Shown here one piece after another: positions 1 through 10,107 of a stretch of 64,000 nt of DNA. The position numbers and the translations under genes were made by a program. Location of the stretch: the NCBI GenBank assembly GCA_016783965.1, contig JADHVO010000003.1, positions 1-64,000 on the forward strand, written 5' to 3'. The notes under the pieces are model-generated. The model ran no database searches. It saw only the letters and a list, made by a program, of their open reading frames with translations, and was not told the origin of the DNA. Within the stretch, counting starts at the first letter, position 1. Each line of letters opens with the position of its first letter. This DNA comes from Alphaproteobacteria bacterium (lineage in GTDB: Bacteria; Pseudomonadota; Alphaproteobacteria; Micropepsales; Micropepsaceae).

Positions 1-2114
1 CCGCCGAGATCGAGCCCGCGCGTCCGTGACCGCGGCGCGGCGATGAAGGCGGCGTTGCCCGCGAGCCCCCATTCGGGACGGACCTGCGCCCAGTCGCGGC
101 TACGCGCCTTCACCGCACGATCAACGTCCCTGGTCTTGTCGATTCCGAGCCCCAGCGCGCGTTCGGCGCGCGCCAGCGACGAAGCCTTCGCCAGCGCCCT
201 GCGCAGAGCGGCGAGATCGGCGGCGTGGGACGCGGGGAGATCGTCCGCGTCGAAGATGCGGACCTCGTCGGTTGTGGTGTCGTGCAGGCAGCCCAGGAAC
301 CAGGTGTCCTCGGGGATATCGATTCCCTTGCCGGCGAGACCTCTGCGCACGCCCGGATCGTTGAGGATGGCGGCGGCGACCCGTGCGTTCGCCTCGCCGG
401 TGTGGCCGCCGCACGCGCCGCAATCGAGCCCCGAGGCATGGGGATTGTTGACGGTCGTGCTGCCGTGCCCGGTGAGCAGGACCAGGCGCGCAAAGTCTTG
501 CGTCATCGACATCGCGCGCAGGACGGCCTCGGCCATGGCGACACGCTGCGCGTCGTCGAAGCCGGTGAGCCGGCCAGCCACCGCGCGGGGATCCAGACGC
601 GGGCCCACCCGATCGATGACGCTCTCGTCGAGGCCATCGGTATTGGGGTCGCTGACCGTCCGGGTCAGGCGCGCGCTGTCGCCGACGAGCTTGCCGGCGA
701 ACAGCAACCCCGCCGTCTCGACATAGGTGAAGGAAGACACCGCCGAGAGCTTGAACGCCTTCCACGCCTTCGCCGCGCGGCGGCGCAGCAGGCGCCGGTT
801 GAGGATCTCCGCCTCCTCGGGCTCGGAAGCGCCGGCGACCGCCTCGCAGACGACGAAGGCGGGCTTCAGCAGCACCGGGCATTGCGCGCCGCCGGTGTCG
901 CGGCCGATCGGCACATATTCGATTGGGAAGCCGAAGAAGCCGGCGAAGCCGATCGTCTCGGCGTCGGGGCAGACCGTCTCGAGCGCGCGCCGATAGACCT
1001 CGGAGCGCACGTCGATGCAGAACGCCGCCTGGAACGCCTTGCGCACAGCCTTTGAGGGCACGGGGGATGCGAGGTGCTGCCCGAGCCGCGCCAGTAACTG
1101 GCGCTGATACCCGGCCTCATAGGCTTCGTGCAGCATCAGATCGACGACCAGCTCCGGATCGTCGCCAAGGCGCTCGTCCTCCGGCAGCGCGGTGGCCTCT
1201 GCCATCGCCTTCGACCATGCCGCCCTAAAATCCGGGTCGGCGCGTTCGAGGAACAGCGCATAGCCCCACACCACCCGGATCGCCAGCAGCTGCACCAGCG
1301 TGTCGTCATCGCGCCCGTAGAGCGCGTTGTCCCGGACGCGGTAGCGCGCATAAGCGGCCCAGCCGCCGATATCGATCAGCGCGCGGTGCAGATAATCCTC
1401 GACCGCGCGCTCGGGGATGCCGAGCGCGCTGACGACCGCGGCGATCGCCTCGCGGGGGTCGTCCGGCATGGCCGCGACGGCCTTGCGGAAACCCTTGATC
1501 CCCATCGTTTCGGGGTTGCGGTCGAAGCGCATCGCCGCGCGCCAGGCAGCGTAGGGCGGCAGCACCCGCGACGGCAGTTTCCAGGCGGCCTGACCTTCGT
1601 CGAAATAGGCGGCGCACCACTTCGAGATCTCGTCGATCATGAAGGCCGTGCGCGAGGCCTGACGGTCCCCAGCCGCTAGGCCGTCGAGAACCTCGGCGAC
1701 GGTCGCGACCACCGCCGTCGGCCTCTTTGTCACCCGATCTCGCGTGGCTGACTGGCGCAGCGCGGCGGCATCGCTCGCCAGCGCCGCATGACCGGACGTC
1801 GCGGCGATCGCCGCCTCCAGATCGCGATCCTCGATCCTTCCGGCCGCCAGCGCTTCGCGGTAGAATGTACGCGGCATCAGCATGTCGACGCCGGCGACCC
1901 GGCGCAGCGTCGCGCACGTCGCCGAAAAGCTCTGGTCGCTGAAGCCGAGAAACGGATTGACCGCGACGAAGTGCTTGAGCGGCCAAAGCGGCGCGATCTT
2001 ATTGCACGCCCGGTCGATGGCGGCGTCGATCGCCGGGCGTGGCGGGTTGGCCAATGGCTCCGCATCTTGCGCCCGTCTCGGCGGGTCGATCGCGACGGCG
2101 ACGGCATGGCTCAT
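1..2114 (-). CDS. dabA: DabA, inorganic-carbon uptake subunit (DUF2309), 3' end cut by window edge
   Basis: DabA is the cytoplasmic, carbonic-anhydrase-like half of the DAB (DABs accumulate bicarbonate) complex; it is thought to hydrate CO2 one way while energised by the DabB membrane partner. The frame is open from the ATG at 2114 to the edge, 704 codons. It carries the expected zinc-site residues: Cys366 and Asp368 in CIDVRSE, His550, and Cys565 in a SGLDCGACGG stretch. The C-D and H-C spacings match the characterised family. The start codon overlaps the dabB stop in an ATGA, so the two are translationally coupled and dabA is second in the operon. A divergent LysR gene follows on the other side of dabB. 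Only the extreme C-terminus is missing. Family assignment is secure; the direction and driving ion of transport cannot be read from sequence. Confidence 0.93.
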   Translation of the reverse strand, partial: MSHAVAVAIDPPRRAQDAEPLANPPRPAIDAAIDRACNKIAPLWPLKHFVAVNPFLGFSDQSFSATCATLRRVAGVDMLMPRTFYREALAAGRIEDRDLEAAIAATSGHAALASDAAALRQSATRDRVTKRPTAVVATVAEVLDGLAAGDRQASRTAFMIDEISKWCAAYFDEGQAAWKLPSRVLPPYAAWRAAMRFDRNPETMGIKGFRKAVAAMPDDPREAIAAVVSALGIPERAVEDYLHRALIDIGGWAAYARYRVRDNALYGRDDDTLVQLLAIRVVWGYALFLERADPDFRAAWSKAMAEATALPEDERLGDDPELVVDLMLHEAYEAGYQRQLLARLGQHLASPVPSKAVRKAFQAAFCIDVRSEVYRRALETVCPDAETIGFAGFFGFPIEYVPIGRDTGGAQCPVLLKPAFVVCEAVAGASEPEEAEILNRRLLRRRAAKAWKAFKLSAVSSFTYVETAGLLFAGKLVGDSARLTRTVSDPNTDGLDESVIDRVGPRLDPRAVAGRLTGFDDAQRVAMAEAVLRAMSMTQDFARLVLLTGHGSTTVNNPHASGLDCGACGGHTGEANARVAAAILNDPGVRRGLAGKGIDIPEDTWFLGCLHDTTTDEVRIFDADDLPASHAADLAALRRALAKASSLARAERALGLGIDKTRDVDRAVKARSRDWAQVRPEWGLAGNAAFIAAPRSRTRGLDLG

Positions 2115-3736
2115 GAGGGAACTCCGCTGACAGGGGTCGAAGGAACGATCGCGGGGGGCGGCGGCGGGCTTGGCCAGAACCGCAGCACCAGCCGGTTGGC
2201 GAGCGTGTTGACGTAGAGGCCGTTGGCAAGGTGGACGTAGGCCGCCTGCCAGCGCGGCGCGTCCGCCTTGCCCGGCAAGACGCTCTGGAAGACGGTCACC
2301 GCCGCGAACGCTAGGACGACCAGGACGACGATGACGAGGTCGAGGGGGCCGCGAAGCGCCTGCACCGGGGGCAAGGACCCGGCGAGCACATGCTCCACCG
2401 CCCACTGGAGTCCGAAATAGGCGAGCGACACCACGAGTGCGAGCGCGACCGTCCGGCCGACGACATAGAGACTCGGCCGTTCGTCGAAGGCCTGGGTGAT
2501 GAGGTGCGCGAGACCCAGCATTACCACCGCGCCGAGCGCGAACACGCCGGGTTGCGCGGTGATCGTCGCGCCGAACAGCGTCCCCACGACCAAAGCCGCG
2601 GCCAGGACCAGGCCGACGATCATCGCCATCCGGGCCGGGTGCGGCTGACCGCCGGGGCTCGGCGACCACGACGCCCGCGCCAGGTCGATGACGCTGCCCG
2701 ACGAGAGGAAGGCGTGAGCCTTGTAGAGCGAGTGGGCGACGATGTGCAGCAGCGCGGCGGCGAACGCGCCGAGGCCGCATTGCAGCATCATGAAGCCCAT
2801 CTGGGCGATGGTCGAATAGGCCAGCGAAACCTTGACGCTGGTCTGGGTTAGCATGACGACCGACCCGAACAGCGCGGTGACGCCGCCAACGATGACCAAG
2901 ATTTCCATCGATGGCGACGAGAGCGAGATGACGCCGGCGAAACGCAGCACGAGGAAGCCGCCAGCGTTGATCACGCCGGCGTGGAGGAGCGCCGACACAG
3001 GCGTCGGTGTCTCCATCACCTCGGTGAGCCAGCCATGCAGCGGGAACTGCGCCGACTTGAGCAGCGCTGCGATCACCAGGAACACCGCGACCGCGTGGAT
3101 CGCAGCGGGAATGTCTCCGCCGACGCGCATCGCCTCCGCGCCCGCGAAGAGGACCGCATAGTCGAGACTGCCGAAAGCCTGATGGAGCAGCACCGTCGCC
3201 GCGATCAGGCAGAGATCGCCGAGCCGGCTCGCGAGGAATTTCTTGCGAGCCGCGAGCACCGCTGCCTGACGCTCCGGATAGAACAACAGCAGCTTGTTGA
3301 GCCCGAGGCTGGTCGCGATCCAGGCCAGCGCGAATTGGAACAGATTGCCCGAGATGATCAGCAGCAGCACCGCCGCGAGCGTCAGACACAGCCACTTCGT
3401 GAAGCGGGCCTGCCCGCGGTCGCCGTCCAGATAATTGCGGCTATACAGGACGACGATCAGGCCGACGAAGGCGACCAGCGCGAACATGATCGCCGCCAAG
3501 GTATCGACGTAGAATCCCAGGCCGACACCGGCGACCCCGACCGTGCCGGTCACCAGGGGGCTATTGACCGCGACGCAGACACCCGCGGCGACGGCCAGCG
3601 CCAGGGCGAAGCCGGCGATCCAGGCGGCGCCGCCGCCGACCCGTCGCTGACCCGACTTGACGCTCCCGGTCGCCATTCCGGCGACGGCGAGCGCGAATGG
3701 TCCGAGAGCGAGGCACCAGGTCAGGTTCGGCGTCAT
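2111..3736 (-). CDS. dabB: DabB, NuoL/MrpA-like membrane subunit of the DAB carbon-uptake complex
   Basis: A polytopic membrane protein of the proton-conducting NuoL/MrpA superfamily, expected to couple cation flux to DabA. About a dozen hydrophobic segments fill the length. The antiporter core lies around residues 110-330 and includes the lysine-bearing stretch near KSAQFPLHGWLTEVME and the HAGVINAGG motif typical of NuoL-like subunits. An upstream in-frame ATG at 3766 exists, but I prefer 3736 because GGAG sits seven bases before it and the protein then begins directly with the first membrane helix. That gives 541 aa, a normal DabB length. It overlaps dabA by an ATGA and is divergent from the LysR gene at 3837. 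Isolated NuoL-like annotation would be misleading; the DabA neighbour decides the role. Confidence 0.9.
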   Translation of the reverse strand: MTPNLTWCLALGPFALAVAGMATGSVKSGQRRVGGGAAWIAGFALALAVAAGVCVAVNSPLVTGTVGVAGVGLGFYVDTLAAIMFALVAFVGLIVVLYSRNYLDGDRGQARFTKWLCLTLAAVLLLIISGNLFQFALAWIATSLGLNKLLLFYPERQAAVLAARKKFLASRLGDLCLIAATVLLHQAFGSLDYAVLFAGAEAMRVGGDIPAAIHAVAVFLVIAALLKSAQFPLHGWLTEVMETPTPVSALLHAGVINAGGFLVLRFAGVISLSSPSMEILVIVGGVTALFGSVVMLTQTSVKVSLAYSTIAQMGFMMLQCGLGAFAAALLHIVAHSLYKAHAFLSSGSVIDLARASWSPSPGGQPHPARMAMIVGLVLAAALVVGTLFGATITAQPGVFALGAVVMLGLAHLITQAFDERPSLYVVGRTVALALVVSLAYFGLQWAVEHVLAGSLPPVQALRGPLDLVIVVLVVLAFAAVTVFQSVLPGKADAPRWQAAYVHLANGLYVNTLANRLVLRFWPSPPPPPAIVPSTPVSGVPS

Positions 3737-3791
3737 GGTCGTCTCCAGCGAGAAGCGACCTATCAATTACCGCCACGTGCGGGTTCTTAAT

Positions 3792-3806
3792 AATACAAAG
3801 ATTGCA
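3792..3806 (+). promoter_or_regulatory. 15-bp box shared by the dab and ilvD promoter regions
   Basis: AATACAAAGATTGCA lies in the 100-bp divergent region between dabB and the LysR gene and recurs exactly at 10093-10107 upstream of ilvD. It is a candidate operator for the adjacent LysR regulator. The flanking bases also resemble each other (a TCGTT followed by CTGT). Function is inferred from position and identity only. Confidence 0.55.
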
Positions 3807-3836
3807 GCACTTAGTTCGTTTCTGTAAAACCATGCG

Positions 3837-4724
3837 ATGGCAACCCTCAACTATCACCACCTGCGCTATTTCTGGGCCATCGCGCATGAGGGCAGCCTCA
3901 CCCGCGCTGCCGATCGGCTGAATCTCTCGCAATCGGCCCTCTCGGTGCAGCTCGGCAAGCTCGAGCTGCAGCTCGGCCATCCGCTGTTCGACCGAACCGG
4001 CAAGCGCCTCGTGCTCACGGAGGCCGGTCGGATCGCCCTCGACTATGCAGACACCGTCTTCCAGGCCGGAGACGAGCTGGTGAGCACGATGAAAGGGCGG
4101 CCGGTGGATCGGCGGCAGGCGTTCCGGGTGGGCGCGTTGACCACGCTCTCCCGCAACTTCCAACTGGAGTTCCTGAGCCCGCTCGTGGGTCGGGCCGACG
4201 TCGAACTGATCATCCGCTCGGGCGCCATGCGCGACCTCCTCGCCCAGCTGGAAACGCATACGATCGATGTCGTGCTCGCCAACAGCGCGCCACAGCACGA
4301 TGCGCGGTCCGATCTTCGCAGCCATCTGCTTGCTCAGCAGCCGGTCGCGATTGTCAGGCGACCCAGTGCTGAACCTTTTGCATTCCGTTTCCCGGACGAC
4401 CTGCGGTCGCAGCCCATCCTGTTACCGAGTCTCGACAGCGAGATCCGCATCGGTTTCGATCGGATCCTCGAACTCGCCGGTGTGCGCCCTATTGTTTTTG
4501 CCGAAGTGGACGACATGGCGATGTTGCGGCTACTGGCTCGCGACAGCGATGGACTGGCGCTCGTGCCGCCGATCGTGGTGCGCGACGAGCTCGCCGCCGG
4601 CCTGCTCGTCGAGGTCTGTCCGGTCCCGAACCTCAGCGAGACGTTCTACGCGATCACCCAGAAACGCCGCTTTCCGAATCCCTTGCTCGGGGAGTTGCTC
4701 ACGCGGGCGGCGAACGGAAAATGA
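3837..4724 (+). CDS. LysR-family regulator, NhaR-like, of the dab operon
   Basis: 295 aa. The N-terminal winged helix-turn-helix (residues about 3-62, NLSQSALSVQLGKLE) is of the NhaR-like LysR type, opening with NYHHLRYFW. The C-terminal co-inducer domain follows. It is transcribed divergently from dabBA, the classical layout for a LysR regulator that controls its neighbour. The inducer is unknown; a signal of low inorganic carbon or ion status would fit the neighbours. A second, related LysR gene lies at 18293 and a broken third at 16250, so this regulator type was amplified within the island. The ATG at 3837 is chosen because MATLNYHHLRYF starts the domain exactly. Confidence 0.88.
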   Translation: MATLNYHHLRYFWAIAHEGSLTRAADRLNLSQSALSVQLGKLELQLGHPLFDRTGKRLVLTEAGRIALDYADTVFQAGDELVSTMKGRPVDRRQAFRVGALTTLSRNFQLEFLSPLVGRADVELIIRSGAMRDLLAQLETHTIDVVLANSAPQHDARSDLRSHLLAQQPVAIVRRPSAEPFAFRFPDDLRSQPILLPSLDSEIRIGFDRILELAGVRPIVFAEVDDMAMLRLLARDSDGLALVPPIVVRDELAAGLLVEVCPVPNLSETFYAITQKRRFPNPLLGELLTRAANGK

Positions 4725-4767
4725 TTCCGCTGTTTCGGTCGGTGCAGCTGCGGCGGCGTCAGCCTTT

Positions 4768-6081
4768 TCACCTCGGCCAGGTTTCCAGGTCCATCGCCAA
4801 GACTTCTCCGGCGAGATAGAGCGAGCCGGAGATGACCACATGCGGTGGCGGTCCGGCGTCCGAAAGCGCCAAATCGAGAGCCGACGAAACGTCCGGCCGA
4901 ACCTCCGCGTAAAGGCCCGCACGCCGCGCCACGTCCAACAGGATCGCCCGATCGGCCGCCGCGGTCGCATCAAATCCCACCAGGAACAGCTTTAGGGGAG
5001 CGATCGAACACAACGCCGCGAAGATGCCTTCAAGGTCTTTGTTGGCGAGGACGCCGAGAATGACCGCCAATGGCCGCCCGTCGCTCGCTCTGAGGTCGCG
5101 GAGCGATCGGGCTAGCGATTCAAACGCATGCGGATTGTGGGCGCCATCGAGCCAGAGATCGGCCCCTCGTGCTGCCGCTCGTGTGGCCAGCGGCCCCGCC
5201 GTCAAGGACTGCATCCGGGCGGGCCACGAGGCGCGTCTCAGTCCGTCCTCCAAGGCGGCGTCCGGCAGGCCGAACTTGCGGGCCACGGCGATCGCGAGCC
5301 CGGCGTTGGCGACCTGATGCGCGCCCACCAGACGACCGCGGGGCAAGGCCATGACGCCAGCAGAGTCCTGATAGCGGATGCGGTCGCCTTCCGTCCTTGA
5401 ATCGAAGTCCCGGCCAGCCAGCATGAGCGGCGCTCGCGCGCTCTCCGCCGCTTGCCTGATGACGACCGAGGCGCCCTCGACCTGGCGAGCGGAAAAGCAG
5501 GAAACGCCGGGTTTGATGATGCCGGCCTTTTCCCCAGCGATCTCCGCGATCGTCTCGCCAAGAAACTCGCAGTGGTCCAAGGCGACCGGCGCGATGGCCG
5601 TGATCGCCGGACGCTCGATGACGTTCGTTGCGTCATAACGCCCGCCCAGACCCACCTCGACAAGGCAGAGATCAGCGGGGGTCTCCGCGAACGCCAGCAA
5701 CGCCGCCGCCGTCGTGATCTCGAAGAATGTGATCGGCTCTCCCTCGTTCGCCGTTTCAATCCGCGCCAGCACCTCGGCCAGATGCTCCTCCGAAATCAGT
5801 TCCCCGGCCAGCCGGATCCGCTCCGCGAAACGGACGAGGTGCGGTGAGGTGTAGACGTGCGTGCGCAAGCCGCCAGCTTCAGCGATGGCGCGCAGGAACG
5901 CGATGGTCGAGCCTTTGCCGTTGGTCCCCGCCACATGAATCACCGGTGGCAGACGACGCTCAGGGCCTCCCAATTTCGCGCAGAGACGTTCCATGCGAAC
6001 AAGCGACAAATCGATCAGCTGCGGGTGCAGCGCGCGCAGTCGCTCCAGCGCCGCGTCGTGAGCTCGCAGACCGTCGGTCAC
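4768..6081 (-). CDS. folC: Bifunctional folylpolyglutamate synthase/dihydrofolate synthase
   Basis: ATP-dependent ligase of the Mur ligase superfamily that adds glutamate to dihydropteroate and folates. The P-loop HVAGTNGKGSTIAFLRA is near the N-terminus, followed by the ATP-grasp-unrelated Mur central domain (SPHLVRFAERI) and a C-terminal domain with LDGAHNPHAFESLARSL, all characteristic of FolC. It is last in the ilvD-pyrC-DUF6671-folC operon, 148 bases after DUF6671. The frame is open to a GTG at 6168, but the GTG at 6081 gives the normal family N-terminus a few residues before ALERLRALHPQ, so I use it (437 aa). Probably a second, island-borne copy in the genome; that cannot be checked here. 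Confidence 0.88.
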   Translation of the reverse strand: MTDGLRAHDAALERLRALHPQLIDLSLVRMERLCAKLGGPERRLPPVIHVAGTNGKGSTIAFLRAIAEAGGLRTHVYTSPHLVRFAERIRLAGELISEEHLAEVLARIETANEGEPITFFEITTAAALLAFAETPADLCLVEVGLGGRYDATNVIERPAITAIAPVALDHCEFLGETIAEIAGEKAGIIKPGVSCFSARQVEGASVVIRQAAESARAPLMLAGRDFDSRTEGDRIRYQDSAGVMALPRGRLVGAHQVANAGLAIAVARKFGLPDAALEDGLRRASWPARMQSLTAGPLATRAAARGADLWLDGAHNPHAFESLARSLRDLRASDGRPLAVILGVLANKDLEGIFAALCSIAPLKLFLVGFDATAAADRAILLDVARRAGLYAEVRPDVSSALDLALSDAGPPPHVVISGSLYLAGEVLAMDLETWPR

Positions 6082-6229
6082 GAGGGACAGTCCACCGGGA
6101 CCGGCGGTGAAGTTCGGGCTTCGGCAGTCCTGACCAAAGCCGGCCACCACGTCCGCCCTTTGCACCACGCCGTCCGAGCAGCATCACGCCGCGACGACGA
6201 TTTGGAATCGGAACAAGCCGGCCGCTGCC

Positions 6230-7114
6230 TCATGGATTGCACTCCGGGCAATACTGCGCCGGCGCACGAAGCAACCCGTCGGACCGAGGCCGTTCCTCAC
6301 GACAACCGCACGCCGAACAGCCGTATTCCTCGGCGAGCACCATCTCGGTGGGTGTGCCGCAGGCCTCGCACGTCAATCCGACCCGCGACCCCGTACGGCC
6401 GAAGCCGGGCGCGGCACACGCAGGGCACGGTGTCACGAGCCGGCGAGCGAGGCGATCCGACAGCGCCGCGAGGCTCTTCATTCGCGTCGGATTGAGGTGG
6501 GCGCGCATGTCGGTCTCGAGCCGGGCACGGCGATCCGAGGATGCGGCAGCGGCCGTCGCGATCGCGCGCGCGAGGCTTTCCCGGTCGGTGATGCCTTTGG
6601 CGAGAGCGGCTGTCACCGGACCCTCATTCGCCCGCACGATCAGGGCGTGGCTCGGGAAGCCGACCCTTTCGAGGAACGCGTCCAGGGCGTCGCCTGGCGA
6701 GACGACGAGATGGCCGAAGTTGGTCGCGTCGGCGATGAGGCTTTCGCTGACGACGATCCCCCTCTCGTCATCGATGAACACCAGGAGCTCCATGCCCGCG
6801 GCGAAGAACGGGATCGCCGGATGAGGACCGAACGAGCCTTCGCTGGCGAGCCCAAGCGGTAATCCAGCGCCGCGCATGCCCAGCCTCGCCTTACGCACCG
6901 CAACCTCGAGCATCGTCCCCTGCCGGGCGATTTCGCCCGAGAACGTCCCGAGTTGATCGGTATCGAGACCGGACGCGGGTACTACGGCCAGATCAAGGGT
7001 CGCGTTCAGGGCCGGCGCGATCGCCTCTTCCTTGCGATGCATGGTAGCGAGAACGGCGCTACGACCTGCGTAAGGACGTCGTTCATCAATCGCGGCTCGC
7101 TCATGTCGGCGCAT
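6230..7114 (-). CDS. DUF6671 family protein with C-terminal zinc-ribbon cysteines
   Basis: 294 aa, unknown function. The body (residues about 15-235) starts YAGRSAVLATMHRKEEAIAP and matches the DUF6671 type; the C-terminus carries paired CxxC-like motifs (CPACAAP, CEACGTP, CSACGC, CPECNP) that look like two zinc ribbons. The ATG at 7114 overlaps the pyrC 3' end by 14 bases; a further ORF upstream to 7393 is only pyrC read in another frame. Tight overlap means co-translation with pyrC, hinting at a metabolic or regulatory role with the biosynthetic enzymes. No catalytic function can be assigned from sequence. Confidence 0.75.
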   Translation of the reverse strand: MRRHERAAIDERRPYAGRSAVLATMHRKEEAIAPALNATLDLAVVPASGLDTDQLGTFSGEIARQGTMLEVAVRKARLGMRGAGLPLGLASEGSFGPHPAIPFFAAGMELLVFIDDERGIVVSESLIADATNFGHLVVSPGDALDAFLERVGFPSHALIVRANEGPVTAALAKGITDRESLARAIATAAAASSDRRARLETDMRAHLNPTRMKSLAALSDRLARRLVTPCPACAAPGFGRTGSRVGLTCEACGTPTEMVLAEEYGCSACGCREERPRSDGLLRAPAQYCPECNP

Positions 7115-8210
7115 CGATCGATCCCCGATACGTCCAGGCCATGGACGCGCCGGCCTGGAACGGCACGACTTGGTCGCCAGCAGCGGCGAAGACCGATGGC
7201 GCCCGCCATTGTGTCCGTTCAAGGACGATCGAGCCTGCGTTGAGCGGGAGGCCGTAGAAGCGGGCGCCATTTTCGGACGCGAACCCTTCGAACCGGTCCA
7301 GCGCCCCTTCCTCATCAAACACCGTTGCGTAACTCTGCAGGGCGACGGGCGCGTTGAAGATGCCGGCGCAGCCGCAGGCGGACTCTTTGTCACGGACCGC
7401 GTGCGGCGCTGAATCGGTGCCGAGGAAGAACTTCGGATTTCCCGAGGTCGCCGCGCGGCGCAGCGCCAGACGATGCCGCTCCCGCTTCGCCACCGGCAGG
7501 CAGTAGAGATGCGGTCTGATGCCGCCCTCGAACATCGCGTTGCGATTGATTATCAGGTGGTGTGGCGTGATCGTGGCGCCGACGTTCGGCCCGGCGGCCT
7601 CGACGAAGGCCACGGCTTCGGCGGTGGTGATGTGTTCGAGGACGATCTTGAGAGCGGGGAAGCCTGCGACGACCTTCGCAAGCACACGGTCGATGAAGAC
7701 GGCTTCGCGGTCGAAAACATCGACGTCGTGGTCCGTAACTTCGCCGTGCAGCAGCAACGGCATCCCCAGGCGCTGCATCACCTTCAGCACAGGGGCGATG
7801 CGAGCCACGTCCGTCACACCGTGCGCGGCGTTGGTGGTCGCATGCGCAGGGTAGAGCTTGGCCGCGGTGAATACGCCCGACTTGAAGCCGCGCTCGATTT
7901 CCGCCGGGTCGATGTCGTCGGTCAGATAGGCCGTCATCAACGGCGTGAAGGCGAGGCCCGGCGCGACGGCTGCCTGAATGCGGGTGCGATACGCTTGCGC
8001 CGCGGCCACCGTCGTCACCGGCGGATCGAGGTTCGGCATGATGATTGCCCTGGCGAACTGACGGGCGGTCTCGTTGACCACGGCCGCGAGCATCGCGCCG
8101 TCGCGCAGATGCACGTGCCAATCGTCGGGCTGGCGAAGGACCAGGCGTTGCGCGGTCGACGATTCCCTAGTCGTGGCTCCGGCGCCTGGATCAGATATCC
8201 GCATAGACAT
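7101..8210 (-). CDS. pyrC: Dihydroorotase, class II (PyrC)
   Basis: Zinc amidohydrolase interconverting carbamoyl aspartate and dihydroorotate in pyrimidine synthesis. 369 aa, somewhat longer than typical because of a 20-residue N-terminal extension before [15 protein letters not shown]. The metal ligands HxH in DWHVHLRD, the carboxylated lysine in FTAAKLYPA, the histidine segments ([14 protein letters not shown]) and the catalytic aspartate in LGTDSAPH are all present. The gene overlaps ilvD upstream by 20 bases and DUF6671 downstream by 14, so it is embedded in a coupled operon. A truncated relative lies at 10715-11365. Appears fully functional. Confidence 0.94.
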   Translation of the reverse strand: MSMRISDPGAGATTRESSTAQRLVLRQPDDWHVHLRDGAMLAAVVNETARQFARAIIMPNLDPPVTTVAAAQAYRTRIQAAVAPGLAFTPLMTAYLTDDIDPAEIERGFKSGVFTAAKLYPAHATTNAAHGVTDVARIAPVLKVMQRLGMPLLLHGEVTDHDVDVFDREAVFIDRVLAKVVAGFPALKIVLEHITTAEAVAFVEAAGPNVGATITPHHLIINRNAMFEGGIRPHLYCLPVAKRERHRLALRRAATSGNPKFFLGTDSAPHAVRDKESACGCAGIFNAPVALQSYATVFDEEGALDRFEGFASENGARFYGLPLNAGSIVLERTQWRAPSVFAAAGDQVVPFQAGASMAWTYRGSIDAPT

Positions 8211-9927
8211 GCTCTTCCGCCGCCGCGCCGGGATGGGTCACCGCCCCCTTGCCCGCCGGTCCGACCGTCTGAGCGTAACGCCACAGCGCCCCCGACTGGA
8301 AGGCATGCCGGCGCGGCTGCCACCGCTCGCGGCGCGCCGCCAGCGCGTCGGGATCGAGGCGGAGCGAGAGCGTCCCTCGCTCCGCGTCGATGTCAATCAC
8401 ATCGCCATCCTCGATTAGCGCGATTGGACCGCCGACCGCGGCTTCCGGGCCGACATGACCGACGCATAGGCCGCGCGTCGCGCCCGAGAAGCGGCCATCG
8501 GTGATCAAGGCCACGTCCTCGCCCATGCCCTGGCCATAAATGGCCGAGGTGGTGGACAGCATCTCGCGCATGCCGGGCCCGCCCCGCGGCCCCTCATAGC
8601 GGATCACCAGCACCTCGCCCGCCTGGTAGCGCCGCTGCATGACAGCTGCGAAGGCGTCCTCCTCCCGGTCAAACACGCGCGCCGGACCGCTGAAGACAAG
8701 CGTGCGCAGGCCCGCCACCTTTACGATCGCCCCTTCAGGCGCAAGATTTCCGGAAAGGCCGACCAGGCCGCCGGTCGGCGACAGCGGCTGCGTTGCCAGG
8801 CGGACGACGTCCTGATTGTCAGGCACACGCACGCCTTCCAAATTCTCGGCCAGGGTGCGGCCGGTCACGGTCAGACAATCCCCGTGCAGGAAGCCGCCGT
8901 CGAGGAGGGCTTTCAGCACCACCGGCACGCCGCCAATGTCGTGCACGTCCTTGGCGAGATAGCGTCCGCCGGGTTTCAGATCGGCGATCAGCGGCGTGCG
9001 CCGGAACACCGCGGCGACATCGAAAATATCAAAGGCGATGCCGGCCTCGTGCGCCATGGCGGGCAGGTGCAGCGCGGTGTTGGTCGATCCCCCCGTCGCC
9101 GCCACGACCGCCGCTGCATTCTCGAGTGACTGGCGCGTGACGATGTCGCGCGGCCTGAGGCCCCGTTCGAGGAGTGCCATCACCGCGCGACCGGACGCGT
9201 CCGCGAAGCGGTCACGCGACTCGTAAGGCGCAGGCGTGCTGGCCGAACCCGGCAGGGCGAGACCGATCGCCTCCGACACATAGGCCATGCTGTTGGCGGT
9301 ATACTGACCACCGCACGAACCTGCTGATGGGCATGCGACCATCTCCAGCTCGGCGAGGTCCGCATCACTCATAGTTCCAGCGGCGTTGGCTCCGACCGCC
9401 TCAAACACGTCGAGCACCGTCACGTCCTTTCCGCGGAACCGTCCCGGCAGGATCGAGCCGCCGTAGAGGAATACCGAGGGGACGTTGAGGCGCAGCATCG
9501 CCATCATAAGTCCCGGCAGGGTCTTGTCGCAGCCGGCGACCCCGACGAGGGCGTCGTAGCAATGACCGCGAACGGAGAGTTCGACCGAGTCGGCGATGAC
9601 TTCCCGGCTGACCAGCGACGCCTTCATGCCGGCATGGCCCATCGCGATGCCGTCGGTCACGGTGATTGTGGTGAACTCGCGCGGCGTGCCGCCGGCCGCC
9701 GCTACGCCCTTCTTGACCGCCTGCGCCTGGCGGGACAGCGAGATGTTGCAGGGAGCCGCCTCATTCCAGGTCGTTACGACGCCAACGAACGGTTGGGAAA
9801 TCTCGCGCTGGGACAGGCCCATGGCGTACAGAAACGAGCGATGCGGCGCGCGCTCGGGACCTACCGTCGTATGCCGGCTCGGCAGTCCTTTTCGGCTCTT
9901 TCCAGCTCCTTCAGAATGATCGTCCAC
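8191..9927 (-). CDS. ilvD: Dihydroxy-acid dehydratase
   Basis: Fe-S dehydratase of branched-chain amino acid synthesis, converting 2,3-dihydroxy-acids to 2-keto acids. 578 aa. Iron-sulfur cysteines appear in GCDKTLPG (about residue 130) and CPSAGSCGG (about residue 200), and the catalytic serine loop [15 protein letters not shown] near residue 480. It heads the ilvD-pyrC-DUF6671-folC operon and is the gene next to the shared 15-bp box, 166 bases upstream. Its co-occurrence with pyrC and folC in an island carrying a carbon-uptake operon is unusual; these enzymes have no direct pathway connection. Confidence 0.95.
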   Translation of the reverse strand: MDDHSEGAGKSRKGLPSRHTTVGPERAPHRSFLYAMGLSQREISQPFVGVVTTWNEAAPCNISLSRQAQAVKKGVAAAGGTPREFTTITVTDGIAMGHAGMKASLVSREVIADSVELSVRGHCYDALVGVAGCDKTLPGLMMAMLRLNVPSVFLYGGSILPGRFRGKDVTVLDVFEAVGANAAGTMSDADLAELEMVACPSAGSCGGQYTANSMAYVSEAIGLALPGSASTPAPYESRDRFADASGRAVMALLERGLRPRDIVTRQSLENAAAVVAATGGSTNTALHLPAMAHEAGIAFDIFDVAAVFRRTPLIADLKPGGRYLAKDVHDIGGVPVVLKALLDGGFLHGDCLTVTGRTLAENLEGVRVPDNQDVVRLATQPLSPTGGLVGLSGNLAPEGAIVKVAGLRTLVFSGPARVFDREEDAFAAVMQRRYQAGEVLVIRYEGPRGGPGMREMLSTTSAIYGQGMGEDVALITDGRFSGATRGLCVGHVGPEAAVGGPIALIEDGDVIDIDAERGTLSLRLDPDALAARRERWQPRRHAFQSGALWRYAQTVGPAGKGAVTHPGAAAEEHVYADI

Positions 9928-10092
9928 GATTTTACCCCTGCGTTAGGTACGCCCAGGGGTCCTGCGGCTTGATTGTGTGCCGAAAACGACCAGCCCGAAC
10001 GTCTTGAGGTGCGAGCAATCCATGCCGGAGCAGGCCAAATCAGCTCGTAGCCTGATCTGCGCCGAGGGTAGACAAATTCGTGCCTTCTGTTG

Positions 10093-10107
10093 AATACAAA
10101 GATTGCA
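10093..10107 (+). promoter_or_regulatory. Second copy of the 15-bp dab-region box, upstream of ilvD
   Basis: Exact copy of the box at 3792-3806, lying in the 268-bp gap between the terB-like gene and ilvD. This gap holds no credible gene. The surrounding bases are more AT-rich than the neighbours, as expected for a promoter. It suggests that the same LysR regulator acts on the ilvD operon. Confidence 0.5.

Noticed and set aside
121-1986. Several long frames in the dabA region (both strands)
   Set aside because: High GC gives many open shadow frames; the dabA frame alone contains a family with catalytic residues, open to the edge.
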